DNA from: Henricia sp. BOLD:AAB3569
Lineage: Eukaryota > Echinodermata > Asteroidea > Spinulosida > Echinasteridae
DNA length: 64,000 nt
Direction of reading: 5' to 3'
Assembly (NCBI GenBank): GCA_037783545.1
Contig: JBBELK010000165.1
Span: 186,001 to 250,000 of the forward strand
Numbering within the stretch: the stretch's first letter is position 1; each line of letters starts with the position of its first letter. The notes under the pieces were generated by a model. That model saw only the letters and a list, made by a program, of their open reading frames with translations, had not been told where the DNA came from and searched no databases. The position numbers and the translations under genes are program-made. Of this stretch, positions 45,813 through 56,862 are shown piece by piece.

Positions 45813-48800
45813 TTAGTCTGCTTCTAGCAAGAGGCACAGCTTGGTGATTGGCCTCCTCAGTTCTGATGACCCGATGCGTACTGTGACACTCCTCACCAGG
45901 CCGTCTTCACCTGGACTAGCGTCGATGACTTGGCCCATAGGCCATCTGTTCCGCACAAGGTTGCTGTCCGCGACAAGCACTACATCTCCAACTTTGATGT
46001 TCCGCATCTCCTTGTGCCACTTCTGCCGCTCCTGTAGTCTCACTAGGTATTCGCGGCTCCATCTCCGCCAGAAGACGTTCGTCAAGTATTGCACCTGTCG
46101 CCACTTTCTTCTCGGGTATAGATCTTCCTTGACAAAGACACCAGGGGGTAGCCTTTGGTCGGAGTCTAGGCGCAACAGATGGTTGGGCGTAAGTGCCGCT
46201 TCGTCTTCATAGTCGCTAGAGGTTTTGGTGATAGGTCTGCTGTTGAGGATTGCCTCTACCTCGCAGAACAGTGTCTGGAGACCTTCATCGTCGAGTTTAA
46301 TCGGCTGTTCTTTCATGACGCCGTACAGCACCTGTCTCGTTGAACGAATGAGCCTTTCCCAGGCTCCACCATGGTGGGAAGCTAACGGGCAGTTGAACTC
46401 CCACTGTATGCCTAACTGCTTCAGACTAGAGTCGATCCTGGCTTGGTTCCAGCCTTGAATCGCCTCACGCATTTCTCGTTCGGCACCTACCAAGTTAGTT
46501 CCGTTATCTGATCTCAGGAACTTGACGGATCTACGTGCACTAAATCTTCGCACTGCATTGATGCAAGAGTCCGCAGATAGGTCTTGCGCAACTTCCAGAT
46601 GAACAGCTCGACTAGCCATGCACGTAAAGATCACTCCGTAGCGTTTTAGAGAGCTACGACCCCGCTTGATCTGAAAAGGCCCAAAGTAGTCAGCACCGGA
46701 CTTCATGAAGGCTGGTTGGTCTGGTTCTAAACGCTCCTCGGGCAAGTTGGCCATTTTCTGTATCTGGAGGCGTCCTCGGTATTTACGACACAGCACACAC
46801 TTAGCAATGATGCTGCGCACCAGTAGACTGGCCCTTGGTATCCAATATTTGCGTCTCAGTTCTGTGAGGGTGCTGTTGGCTCCGAGATGTCCCACTTTCT
46901 GATGGGCACTGATGAGTATCAACCTTGACACTCGGGAATCCTTGGGGAGGATTATCGGATGCTTGACGTCTACTGGAAGCTTCGAGTGCCTGAGCCGTCC
47001 GCCAACCCTCAGCAGTCCTGCTTCATCCATCACGGGGTCAAGTTTACGTGCAGACTCGGCATGAGCATGGCTTTGCTGAACGTATCTGATAATCTCTGTG
47101 CCTGCCCTCTCCAATTCGTCGACACTGAGCGGTTCTGGACTCTTGTTCTTTGCTGTCTCTGGCTTAGAGCTGGATGTTTGACGCTCCCTGAAGAGCCTCT
47201 GGGCTCTTAGCACCCATGCCACGATCGTCCTCATTCGTCTCCAGGTTGAACATCGGTCGATCAGCTGCTCAACAGTCATGCAACCTTCGCATGTCTTTAT
47301 GGTAGTGGCATGGACTCGTTTCACTTCCGGGTCTTTCACAGGGAGGTTGTTGTCGATTGTTAGCCTTGGCCACATGGATTCCGACTCCCATAAGAATGCT
47401 GGCCCCTGAAACCAGAGTGTAGGATTCAGCTTGGAATGAAACCCCCTTGATGCGATATCTGCTGGGTTTTCCAAGGTCGGGACATACCGCCACTGTTCAA
47501 TGTTGGAACCCTCTTGTATGGTAGTGATGCGATTTGCCACAAAGGTGTGGAATCTAGTGGTCTTGTTGGCAATGTACCTCAATACGGTGGTACTGTCTGT
47601 CCAGAAGTAGATGTCGAAAGTCAACTCCATCTCTAAGGTAATCAATGTGACGAACTTGACCGCGAGGCTGGCTGCAGTCAGTTCCATCCTTGGAATAGTG
47701 ATCTTCTTGAGGGGGGCAACCCTTGATTTGCCCATAAGCAGATTGCAGAAGGTTCTGCCTAAATCATCCTCAAGTCGCGTGTAAATGGCGATGCCGTAGC
47801 CTTCGTTGGAAGCATCTGAAAATGCGTGCAGCTGGCAGGTCACAGGCTTCACGAAGTCACTTGGTCGCAGACTCCTTGGTAGTGACACCTTCTCCAGCTT
47901 GACAATGTCCTGCAGCCACTGCTTCCATACAGCCATTTCTTTGTCTCCAATCTTCTCGTCCCATCCTAGGTCTTGCTTACACAGCTGTTGCAGCATAATC
48001 CTAGCCGGAAGGATGAATGGACCTGCTAGACCCAACGGGTCGAAGATGCTGCTGACAACGGACAGAATGCCTCTGCGCGTTGCTGGGCGGTCCTTCAGAT
48101 TAACCTTAAACCCGAAGGTGTCCTCTACGGTATTCCAGAAAATACCCAATGCCCGTTCTGATTGTATTTGGTCATTGGCTTCGATGTTCAACTGCTGTGA
48201 CTTTGACCGTTCCTCTGGAGGAATCGATTTGTTCACTTTCTCATGATTACTGACCCACTTTAGTAGTTTGAAGCCTCCATGACTGCACACCTCCTTGACA
48301 ATTTTCCTGGTTTCCATAGCTTCCCCGGCATCAAAGACTGCCTTCAAATAGTCATCGACGTAGAAGCTTCTCATAATTTCAGGATGTTGGTTGTCTGCTG
48401 TGCATCTACGCAGGGCTGCAGAAGCACAAGATGGCGATGATACAGCACCAAATGGGTGTGACGTCAGACGATAGACTTCTGGTGGTCGGGAAATGTCTCC
48501 ATCTGGAAACCACAGATAACGTAGGCAATCTCGATGATGTTCAGATACCTTTACTTGAAAGAACATGCCCTCAATATCCCCCATGAGCCCGACTGATTGT
48601 TGCCTGAAGCGTAGCAGCACATCTACGACTGTGTTCGTGAGAGTGGGCCCTGGAAGGAGTGCGTCGTTGAGCGAGACTCCTCTGGTCTTGGCCGAGCAAT
48701 CGAATACCACTCTTATCTTGCCCGGTTTGTTGGGATTGTAGATGCCGTGATGAGGCATATACCATCGGTTCACTGCATCACTGCTGTCGTCGGTGGGCTC

Positions 48801-51800
48801 AACAAGCTTCTCTCCATACCCTTTCTCCATTAGTGAGTTCATGAAGGTCGTATAGTCATGGTGGAAGGTCGGATTGTTTCTTAGCTTCTTTTTCAATGAC
48901 ATCAAGCGGTTCATAGCTTGAGATTGGTTGTCTTCAAGCTTACAAGCTGGATCTCGGAAAGGCAGGTCGCATTGATAGTGACCGTCTACCAGCTTCAAAG
49001 ATCTATGAATGATCTCCTCAAATCGCTTGTCTTCAACTGAAGGCTCCTTGGTACTGTCCACCAGGCGCTCCGGAAAATCCATGTCCATGGAAGATCTCAC
49101 CAGGTCTTCCAACCTCTGAAGTTGTTCTGCCTCTGCTCTAACTGATGCTAATTGGTAGTTGGAAGAGTGACAGGGTTCATCTCCGCCTCTCACCATCCCC
49201 CATATTATCCATCCAAGCACTGATCTGGCTCCATGGGGTGCACCAACTGGCCCTGTCCTCAGTTCTCGTGGTGTGTAGGCGGCTGGAACGTTATTGCCTA
49301 TCAGCATCTGTACCTCAGCCTCAATAACTGGGAGCTTGATCCCTCTAAGGTGGTGATATACGTCAACGTCTTCTTGCGTTGGCATGAGATCTCTGGTGAC
49401 GGGCATCTCAGATTTGGTATAGACTACAGGGAGCTTTACCGTGGGACCTGGGTCCAGCCCGCACACTTCTAGTCCTGAAATACGGTAGGTCTTGAAATTC
49501 TGTGTCTGTCCCATGGTACTTAGTTCCATGGTGGTGGCCTTGCCGGTTACTCCAAGCTGCTGTGCAAGGTCCTTGGTGCAGAAAGTCACGTTGCTGCCTG
49601 GGTCAAGGAATGCGTAGGTCTCTACTGTAGTGTTAGTAGTCGGGGATCTGACCCTTACTGGAATGATGGCCATAGTGCAAAGACCTGCGCCGGCTCCCAT
49701 GTGGGAACTTGCCCTGTCCTTGGGTGGAGCTACGTATGTGGAACATGAATTCCCTTGTTCAGTGGTCTTGGGCGTCTGTTGCTTTAAGGACTCTTCTTCT
49801 ACCTTCTCATGATGTTCCCTGTCCTTATGTAGCACTGTGGGGTGCAGGGAGCTACACTCCTTGCACTTGGCTTTTGCTCTGCATCGTTTGCTCAGATGGC
49901 CGAACTTGAGGCAACCAAAGCAAAGCCCCTTGGACTTCAGAAACTGCAGCCTTTCTTCAATTGACCTTGCCTTAAGTTTCCGACATTCCTGCATCGAGTG
50001 AGCTGTACCCTGACAGAAACTGCATGGCCTAGAACTTGCTACATCAGTTGTCAATTTAGTGCCTGAATCAGTATAAGACAGTTTCTCGGATTCGCTGATC
50101 GGCTCAGATGCTCCGAAAGCACATCCAATTTTTCTGACCCGTGGCTGAGGGCGTCCTCCCACATTCGGTCTAGTTTCCTTGGGCTTGTATCCCAAGGCGA
50201 ATCGTCCATATACTGGGTCTGTTGCCTTCCTGGCTTCTCTTTGGACGAAGTCTACCAAGTGAACAAAGGTGACTGACTCGCCACCGTCCTTCTTATTCAT
50301 GACTATATTCCGCCATCTCTCGTGTAGATAGAAAGGGAGCTTGGACACCAGTCTCTTGATGTTCTCGGCATACTCCAAAACCCTTGCGGCATTCATGGAG
50401 TGAACTGCATTTTTGCACTCCATGAGGAATATTGCAAAGGCGTCAAGTCCAGATGGGTTATCAGGTCTGATTTCTGGCCAACCAAGAGCCCGCTGTATGT
50501 AAGCATTGGCCAGGAGATCCACATCTCCATACCGCTTTTCTAATTCTTTAAGGGCAGCCGGGTAGCCTACATCACCAGGGAGACAGCTATATCCATTTAC
50601 AATATGTTGTGGCTCTCCCTCCGTAAACTGCTCCAAGTAGTTCATCCTTTCATCATCGTCGACTGTGTTGGCGACAACTCTGGCCTTAAACTGGCGCATG
50701 AATCTCCTATACTCCAAGGGGTCTCCTTTAAACTTAGCCAGGTCTGAGCTAGGCTTCCTGATCTCCATCACTATGTGTTGGACTGCAGCAACAGTTGACG
50801 CCACGGAGGGGTTCTGATTTTCTGGGACATGAATTTCACTCGAGTAGGCACTTAACACTTGACCCTCATTTCCCTTACTACTTGACTGTCCTTCACAAGT
50901 TTGTTTTACGGTATTGCTTGTGGGGCTAGTTTTCTCTGCTGCTGTATTCTTGCTAGCTTCTTTAGTATCTTGATTGTGGGCCTCTTGTGAAAACTTGTTC
51001 ACAGTGCTTGTGGGTCCATCTGTAAGACGAGTGATGTCCGAATCTGGCGTCTGGGGCTGACCTTCTGCCTGGGCTTGAATGGACATGACGAATGATGATG
51101 CATCTTGTGATGTTACGGGTATATACTCTGGGGCGGCGGTATTAAAGGTTACGACTGTTGGCGACGTAGGTCTGGAAGGAAGTCGGGGTAAGGCACTCAG
51201 GTTTTGCTCGTCTCGAATTTCGCTCTGCTCCAGTTCGTCCAAGATTGCTGCTTTTGCACTGGAGACTTCCAGTTGTGTCCTGAGCTCCAGCTCTTCTTCT
51301 TTGTGCTTAAGTTTTAGCTCTTCCTTCTTTTTCTTGGCTTCAAACTGAAGCCTCTCTTCCTCCAACCCCTCTTTCTCTTTAAGTGCCCTACTACGGGCCA
51401 ATAACTCGGCTGTTTTCTGATGTTCCATTGCTCTGGCCATTGATAAGGAGCTTGAAATACGGCTTACAACTGAGCGAGAAGTACGCGACCTCACTGACCG
51501 CACACTGTCTCTATCCGGTACTCTGGTGTGCCACACTAGCCACTGATCTAGTGTAGCCTTAAAGTCCTGAAAACTGTTCAGCTCAGGTTGTAGTTCGGCC
51601 TCCACTGTAGTACGCCGATCTTCAGGGACTAGTGTTAAATATTCACGATGGTGAATCAAAAATGTTTCGTATTCTTGAAGCCATCTTGAATGCCTAACTC
51701 TGACTTCATCCACATCTGGGGGAAGTTTTAACAGCAATGGTTGAATGCTGTCCTTCATTTCGATAAGAGTCCGGGCATTGTCTCGCCGACTCTCCATCAG

Positions 51801-51881
51801 TGACTTGGTTTTGGCCCGTGTAGCCATGGTTTGGACTTTGGTTTCTTCGTCACTGTCGTGGGTTTGCATTATTTGCAGCAA
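45813..51881 (-). CDS. gag-pol: BEL/Pao gag-pol polyprotein
   Basis: 2022 codons, single frame. The Gag part has a Lys/Glu-rich coiled coil (about residues 165-230) and a Gag domain around KFKGDPLEYRRFMRQF (about 385). Cys/His knuckles follow (CSFCQGTAHSMQEC at about 620, CFGCLKFGHLSKRC and CKECSSLH). Protease has AFLDPGSNVTFC (about 759; DPGS rather than the commoner DSGS/DTGS). RT contains VVFDCSAK, GDIEGMFFQV and YVDD (about 1174). RNase H has AFSDASNEGYG (about 1355), MELTAA and WTDSTTVL. Integrase has HQKVGHLG...CVLC (about 1662), GADYFGPF (about 1730), RSDNGTN (about 1790) and HHGGAWERL (about 1838). A BEL-specific C-terminal domain ends near 2015. No stop or frameshift is seen. The ATG lies about 145 nt inside the 5' LTR. 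Confidence 0.97.
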   Translation of the reverse strand: MLQIMQTHDSDEETKVQTMATRAKTKSLMESRRDNARTLIEMKDSIQPLLLKLPPDVDEVRVRHSRWLQEYETFLIHHREYLTLVPEDRRTTVEAELQPELNSFQDFKATLDQWLVWHTRVPDRDSVRSVRSRTSRSVVSRISSSLSMARAMEHQKTAELLARSRALKEKEGLEEERLQFEAKKKKEELKLKHKEEELELRTQLEVSSAKAAILDELEQSEIRDEQNLSALPRLPSRPTSPTVVTFNTAAPEYIPVTSQDASSFVMSIQAQAEGQPQTPDSDITRLTDGPTSTVNKFSQEAHNQDTKEASKNTAAEKTSPTSNTVKQTCEGQSSSKGNEGQVLSAYSSEIHVPENQNPSVASTVAAVQHIVMEIRKPSSDLAKFKGDPLEYRRFMRQFKARVVANTVDDDERMNYLEQFTEGEPQHIVNGYSCLPGDVGYPAALKELEKRYGDVDLLANAYIQRALGWPEIRPDNPSGLDAFAIFLMECKNAVHSMNAARVLEYAENIKRLVSKLPFYLHERWRNIVMNKKDGGESVTFVHLVDFVQREARKATDPVYGRFALGYKPKETRPNVGGRPQPRVRKIGCAFGASEPISESEKLSYTDSGTKLTTDVASSRPCSFCQGTAHSMQECRKLKARSIEERLQFLKSKGLCFGCLKFGHLSKRCRAKAKCKECSSLHPTVLHKDREHHEKVEEESLKQQTPKTTEQGNSCSTYVAPPKDRASSHMGAGAGLCTMAIIPVRVRSPTTNTTVETYAFLDPGSNVTFCTKDLAQQLGVTGKATTMELSTMGQTQNFKTYRISGLEVCGLDPGPTVKLPVVYTKSEMPVTRDLMPTQEDVDVYHHLRGIKLPVIEAEVQMLIGNNVPAAYTPRELRTGPVGAPHGARSVLGWIIWGMVRGGDEPCHSSNYQLASVRAEAEQLQRLEDLVRSSMDMDFPERLVDSTKEPSVEDKRFEEIIHRSLKLVDGHYQCDLPFRDPACKLEDNQSQAMNRLMSLKKKLRNNPTFHHDYTTFMNSLMEKGYGEKLVEPTDDSSDAVNRWYMPHHGIYNPNKPGKIRVVFDCSAKTRGVSLNDALLPGPTLTNTVVDVLLRFRQQSVGLMGDIEGMFFQVKVSEHHRDCLRYLWFPDGDISRPPEVYRLTSHPFGAVSSPSCASAALRRCTADNQHPEIMRSFYVDDYLKAVFDAGEAMETRKIVKEVCSHGGFKLLKWVSNHEKVNKSIPPEERSKSQQLNIEANDQIQSERALGIFWNTVEDTFGFKVNLKDRPATRRGILSVVSSIFDPLGLAGPFILPARIMLQQLCKQDLGWDEKIGDKEMAVWKQWLQDIVKLEKVSLPRSLRPSDFVKPVTCQLHAFSDASNEGYGIAIYTRLEDDLGRTFCNLLMGKSRVAPLKKITIPRMELTAASLAVKFVTLITLEMELTFDIYFWTDSTTVLRYIANKTTRFHTFVANRITTIQEGSNIEQWRYVPTLENPADIASRGFHSKLNPTLWFQGPAFLWESESMWPRLTIDNNLPVKDPEVKRVHATTIKTCEGCMTVEQLIDRCSTWRRMRTIVAWVLRAQRLFRERQTSSSKPETAKNKSPEPLSVDELERAGTEIIRYVQQSHAHAESARKLDPVMDEAGLLRVGGRLRHSKLPVDVKHPIILPKDSRVSRLILISAHQKVGHLGANSTLTELRRKYWIPRASLLVRSIIAKCVLCRKYRGRLQIQKMANLPEERLEPDQPAFMKSGADYFGPFQIKRGRSSLKRYGVIFTCMASRAVHLEVAQDLSADSCINAVRRFSARRSVKFLRSDNGTNLVGAEREMREAIQGWNQARIDSSLKQLGIQWEFNCPLASHHGGAWERLIRSTRQVLYGVMKEQPIKLDDEGLQTLFCEVEAILNSRPITKTSSDYEDEAALTPNHLLRLDSDQRLPPGVFVKEDLYPRRKWRQVQYLTNVFWRRWSREYLVRLQERQKWHKEMRNIKVGDVVLVADSNLVRNRWPMGQVIDASPGEDGLVRSVTVRIGSSELRRPITKLCLLLEAD

Positions 51882-52025
51882 TTTTCTGTTGTTGATTTTC
51901 TCTCTTTTTTTGCAATTGATTCTAGGTGGTCTTCAATGTTACCTAAGGGTCACCAGTGTTGACTCGGGGTCACTTATCTCTGGGTCACTTCGGCACTATA
52001 ACTCTGGGTTACCATTAGCGTTGAC

Positions 52026-52763
52026 TGTAACATCGGTAAATGATCACAAAACTTGACTGGTTTATTCACTCTCGGGTACCGACATACAACTGCCCTTTAA
52101 TGCCACGACAGCTGCCTGATGCCACGTCAACTAGGATTTAAAATAAAGATAACAAATAAACAGTACTTAATAAACAGTAAAACTCTGTAACAAGCTTCCA
52201 AAACACGGGCGCAGACAACACCACCGCGAGAGGGCGGTATAACCTGCAGCGGCGAGTAACGTTGCAAACTCGCCCCAGGTAAACACACGGGAGGGGGTGA
52301 AAATCCATCCAAAACTACAACACATTTAACTTTAAACAACTGTCCCATGAGTCTAGATAAACTGGGTAACTTTCCCCTTCAACTGCAAGGGCTGCAAGGT
52401 ATAGATGAAGGCAGAATTTATGCCAAATGTCCGACAAAAGTGTCACTAAAAGTTCACTGAACGGCAATGAAGCTAATGCCGGGGCGAAACTCCACTTATT
52501 TAACTTTCAAAATATGCGACACTAAAAACGTCAATTAAAAGCATCAAATAAAGCTAAATACTGTCCTTACCGCTAGTTTGGGATCCAGGGTCCTATGAAA
52601 CCTTCAAAACAAAACAATTATTCTACAACCTTGGGGCAAAAAACGTTGCCAAAAGCATGAATGTAAAAACGATCATGCGAACACGGTTTCCGCGATCCCG
52701 CATGTACATAATCCATAGCGCCCTCTATTGAGCACTCGCGCACCGTCTATTACCGTCGAAACA
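52026..52763 (-). repeat. BEL/Pao 5' LTR (738 bp)
   Basis: Promoter-bearing LTR of the minus-strand element. Followed in element orientation by a leader of about 145 nt that contains repeated GACCC-type words before the ORF. Confidence 0.95.
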
Positions 52764-53405
52764 ACCTTTATACATTGTCAATGGTTCATTTGTCAAGTTC
52801 AGCATACGAATAGGTACGTGATTAGTTTTACTAGCACCAGAGAATGTTCGACCAATCAGTACACTGTTATCTTTAGCTACAAAACGTCCTGATGGCTCTA
52901 TTAACCCTTGCGTTATGCCCGTTTTTCTAGCATGCAGCTGTCCAGGGACCATAAATTCTTGCCCTTGCGGAATGGTTACCGTTTCCGCTACCGTAATTCT
53001 ACAACAGTTAGTGGTAATTACATTCTCCATGATTACTGTAACGTCGTATGTGCCGAATCTTAGCTTTTTCTTAGGTAAATCTAAAATTCCTTCGTGAAAC
53101 GAAAGAAAATCCAGACCCAAGATGCCAGCCTGAGTAATCGAGGCAACATAGATCAGATGACGTCTAACCAGTTTACCAAATCTAATTACTATTTCAGCAC
53201 TACCCACTACATCTAATGCTGTACCTTCGGCAGCTATAATGGACTTAGTACTAGCATGCAACGTCTCCCTTATATTCTGAGGTAATAACTCCCACGTATG
53301 CGGGTGTAAAATAGTCACTGAAGATCCGGTATCCACTAAGAATTTAACATGTGTACCATGAACGTTACCATGTACAAACATTGTACTCTGGGCCTGATTA
53401 TCCAT
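52725..53405 (-). pseudogene. pro: Gypsy protease, truncated by the BEL insertion
   Basis: Starts at an ATG that overlaps the gag stop (TAATG). The retropepsin active site FLVDTGSSVTIL lies at about residues 22-33, and the second hydrophobic-Gly motif is AGILGLDFLS. The last codons (52725-52763) come from the BEL LTR. Would normally continue into RT. Confidence 0.9.
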
Positions 53406-54520
53406 TATTGGCTGGGCACCGACCCCGTGCTCAGCCGAGCCCGGTTTTCCTGTGGTGCCGTGGACCTATTAGGCCGATCAGCCTGAGATTGTGATGGTAC
53501 AGACTGCATGTTATAAGGACACTCAAAATGCCTGTGACCTTCTAGTTTACAATTCCAGCAGATTAATGGTCCCTTAGGCTTTCTCGTTCTACTTTGTTCA
53601 AGGGCTACTTGGAGTTCTTTTACTGTCTGTTCCAACTGTTCAACCTTGTGTTTTAGCTCATCCTGATTCTGTTTATTTGGTAACCCTAAATTATCAGTGT
53701 AACTTTGACATGCATTGGCACCCATTCTCTGCAAAAAGTTAGCTTTATTATATTCTACCTGAAGAAAGGCCTCTTCTTCTAAAGCTATAGTAAGAGCTGC
53801 CCCTAGATCTTTAGGTTTAACTGGTCGGACCTGCATTCTGACATCGGGTGAGTCCAATGCTTCAATAAAATGATCTCTACCCAGCTCTTCTCGCAAAACA
53901 GCAGAGATGTCTGGATACGCCTTAGATACAAGTCTACGGATATCGCTTGCTAACTCGGGTAAACCTTCACCTTTTCTACGCGACCTTACTTTAAGTTGTG
54001 CTCTAAACAAACCCGTTTGCCCCTGTGGTGAAAATCTTCCTTTCAAAGCCTTAACGACTTCTTCAAAGTACATTTTACTGGTTTCAGGTAAGTCAGTATA
54101 GACCTGTAGGGCTGGGCCCCTTAATCTAACTGCAAGGAACTTGGTTTTCTGTTCCACGGTCCAACCATTTATCTGACTACATAAGTTTAGATTAGTTAGC
54201 CAATCTTCAAAGTTAGTTTTACCATCATAATTGTCAGGTTCTACGATTGGTTTGACTGGTTTCGATACATGCTGCATGGAACTACCACATTCAATATTAG
54301 GAGTACCAGAAACTAAATTATCACCACCTACATAAAGCCGAGCCTCTTGTGGATATGTCGTTGTTCTTTCCATGGGGGAGGACATTTGGCTGGGGACTGG
54401 AGGTCCCATGGGCCGAAACGACCTCAGCCGAGTCAATCTTTCTCTTTGAGCTACAATTTCACCTTGTAACCTTGCAATAGTATGGTCTAATTGACCTGCT
54501 AAATTTCTCCTTGGATTCAT
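53405..54520 (-). CDS. gag: Gypsy Gag
   Basis: 371 codons, intact. The N-terminal coiled-coil-like LDHTIARLQGEIVAQRERL is followed by a retrotransposon Gag core (FEDWLTNLNLCSQINGW, KFLAVRLRGPALQVY) at about residues 105-230. A second coiled coil (KHKVEQLEQTVKELQVALEQ) precedes one CCHC knuckle CWNCKLEGHRHFEC at about residues 320-335. The C-terminus is Ser/Gln/Arg-rich. Ends TAA, overlapping the protease ATG by one base. Confidence 0.92.
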   Translation of the reverse strand: MNPRRNLAGQLDHTIARLQGEIVAQRERLTRLRSFRPMGPPVPSQMSSPMERTTTYPQEARLYVGGDNLVSGTPNIECGSSMQHVSKPVKPIVEPDNYDGKTNFEDWLTNLNLCSQINGWTVEQKTKFLAVRLRGPALQVYTDLPETSKMYFEEVVKALKGRFSPQGQTGLFRAQLKVRSRRKGEGLPELASDIRRLVSKAYPDISAVLREELGRDHFIEALDSPDVRMQVRPVKPKDLGAALTIALEEEAFLQVEYNKANFLQRMGANACQSYTDNLGLPNKQNQDELKHKVEQLEQTVKELQVALEQSRTRKPKGPLICWNCKLEGHRHFECPYNMQSVPSQSQADRPNRSTAPQENRARLSTGSVPSQ

Positions 54521-54584
54521 GTTGGTTCAACAAACAAATTGAATGATGGGGTAAAATTTCGATCCCACCGCTGCCACCAAAAAC

Positions 54585-55329
54585 TGTAACGGGAACCCCC
54601 TTATTGGGGGTTCGCTCGCCAGTTAGGGAGAGACAACTAACAAAATAAATGAATGCTGACAAACTGTTTCCGAATAAATTTAGTAAATTATAATTTCCAT
54701 ATTTCCGGGCCTAAAATATACAGCTTCTCACAAGTATTTTGCAAAATAATTCAACAGATTGACTCGTCTGAGTATCCAAGACACTCGGCTATAATAAATA
54801 AATAAACAAACTTACATATCCTGATGAAAAGAAACACTGACGAACGGCGGAAAATTAACAAACATATAACATTAGCTACGACAAACTTCTTGTAGCAAAC
54901 TCAACATTATACACAATATAAGCGCCGCTCGCCAGCAGAGCTTGTGTCCCCAGCCACAGTAATCTCTAAAATGCCTCACCTAGAGTAAGGCACGAGGCCT
55001 TAAATAGACTGTATGTGTAGTCAAGCATTTAGCTGACTACACCCCAATTGATCTTTTGTATTTACAACAATTGCCATGCTTCAGCACTCCAAAAAAAAAG
55101 CCAGTACGCAGTACAAAGACATACCAACAGACACCAGTCTGTACAAAAGACATACCAATGGCTGGGTAAGGAACCACAAATTACAAAAGCCAGGTGGTAG
55201 AGTGAACAAATTCCAAACTGGAAAAGGAATGTCAGACATCTAAACATATGGCTAGGTTATGGCTGTATAAAGAGATTAAATTAAACAGGTGGGTATATAA
55301 ATAAAATAAAGTAAGTCTTTTCTGTTACA
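54585..55329 (-). repeat. Ty3/Gypsy 5' LTR (745 bp)
   Basis: Ends TGTAAC/GTTACA; nearly identical to 40712-41463. The primer-binding-site candidate TGGTGGCAGCGGTGGGAT lies five bases inside the element. Confidence 0.93.
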
Positions 55330-55381
55330 AGTGTTTAGCAAATTTTACCTCTGAAGCTAGCAAACTTTTGGCAGTGCTTAA

Positions 55382-56862
55382 AGGTACACACCGGCCTACT
55401 GTTTACGTAATTTAGTGATACAGCATACATGACAAAAATGTTTTGATGGTCCTTGTGAAAAAAGATCGTCAAAATGTCCCGTAATTAACAACAAAATTAA
55501 CATAAAATTAATAAAAATTGTCAATAGCCCAGTTATACGCTTTACCAGCCGTTCACTATCGCACGAGACTCACGACTTTGTCGGAAACGATTCGCTCTTC
55601 ACTTGGCAGCTTTCGCTTTAGATATCTCTCATTTTCTGCTGAAGATTTCACTGGACAGCCTGGACGACCGAATGTGTTTTTCCGTTTTCCGTAGAGGAGC
55701 TGACATTCATGGTTTGTCTTCACGAACGTACAATTGTAGTTTCACGACACTGTACCGGTTTTAGGCGGGCAACGTGTGTGTGCCGTGCGGCTAAATGTCA
55801 CATTGTCCGGTAGACTGTCCACGGTGGAACTCGCTTCAGTTCGTCTGACTTTGTGTAAAAATTTTATGTTCGATTTTTCAGAGTTATGTTTATACTTTGT
55901 TTCAAAACTGAATAAATAGTCTCTTTTGTCAAATACTCTGATGAATTGAGCTGAATTTGGATGCAGTACTGCAGTAATAAACTTTAGGAATAAACCTTGT
56001 ATCACACGGCCATACGGCTGGAAATAAAACTAACTCCAAGGACACATGATTTAATAGTCCTGGCCCAAGACTATTCTAGTCGATATTGGTTTGTGTACGC
56101 GTTGGCCATTCCCAGTAGTGCGCCCTCTTGCAGCACCAACAGACCAGCCCTTTGCGCGACTAGAATAGTCTTGGGAAACTCTCCCGGAAGGTTTAACTTT
56201 TTCTTTGTTTTTGCCTAGGCTTTCCTAGGGAACCAATCAGCGAGTGACTCAAATACACCGCGTGCACGCGCTTCAAATGGTTTGAAAAATATAAGGCGGC
56301 TTACAAGAAACATCGAACATGACCGTTTTATCATTGCTAATATTTTCGGTGGCATAATTTTTCTGGCAAATGTTTGCGAATATATTTACAAACATGTTTG
56401 CAAAGGCGTATGACATCGCAAAATACATTTGTTTATGAAGATAATTGCGACATTGCAAATATTTGCAAAGATATCTGTGGTATGCCATGTCCCTTGTGTG
56501 CCATCATAAAACCCTGTGCAGCTATTTACATACAACGGTACCGCTCCCAATGCTGAACTTCTGGGAGAGTTTCCCAAGACTATTCTAGTCGCACAAAGGG
56601 CTGGTCTGTTGGTGCTGCAAGAGGGCGCACTACTGGGAATGGCCAACGCGTACACAAACCAATATCGACTACAATAGTCTTGGGCCAAGACTAATGATTT
56701 ATCAGAATCTGGTTCCAATAAATCACGTGACCTCGATTTTTAATAAATTCACGTGACCTCGTTTCTTTTCAGGTTCTCTGCAGTCTATTTCGGAAAGACT
56801 TTCAGAATCATGTATGGGTCTATTTCGAGCCCAAAAAAGCCCAACAAAGCCGGTTTGTCCCT
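55382..56862. mobile_element. TTAA-flanked DNA element (copy B), interrupted
   Basis: TTAA at 55378-55381 and 56863-56866. Orthologous to 37701-38530 of copy A, so it predates the cassette duplication. Interrupted by the 9-bp-TSD element at 56055-56693. Confidence 0.75.
56055..56693 (-). mobile_element. Long-TIR MITE, TAGTC ends, second copy
   Basis: Same family as 17297-17963, opposite orientation. Flanked by ATGATTTAA (56046-56054) and ATGATTTAT (56694-56702), 8 of 9 identical. Copy A of the cassette shows the empty site ATGATTTAT at 38348-38356. TIRs of about 140 bp include GTGTACGCGTTGGCCATTCC. No coding. Confidence 0.88.

Larger units (their letters stand above)
44945..52763 (-). mobile_element. 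BEL/Pao LTR retrotransposon, intact-looking
   Basis: Minus-strand element of 7819 bp with LTRs of equal length (44945-45682 and 52026-52763, 738 bp each) that show no difference by eye. It is flanked by the 5-bp target duplication ACCTT (44940-44944 and 52764-52768) inside Gypsy pol. One ORF of 2022 codons fills the interior. A purine-rich GCAGGGAGCCGGGA abuts the 3' LTR. The 5-bp duplication and the domain set are typical of BEL/Pao. All visible features suggest a very recent, possibly active copy. Confidence 0.96.
40712..55329 (-). mobile_element. Ty3/Gypsy LTR retrotransposon interrupted by BEL/Pao
   Basis: Minus-strand element with 5' LTR 54585-55329 and 3' LTR 40712-41463, flanked by AGTG at 40708-40711 and 55330-55333. 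Ends TGTAAC/GTTACA. Order: gag, protease, (BEL/Pao insertion), reverse transcriptase-RNase H, integrase. The protease-RT-RNase H-integrase order is diagnostic of Ty3/Gypsy. A primer-site candidate starting TGGTGGCAGC lies just inside the 5' LTR, and a purine tract (GTGGGGAGGGTAAA) abuts the 3' LTR. Coding is broken by the insertion, a 4-bp duplication in RT and a frameshift in the integrase tail. Confidence 0.95.
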
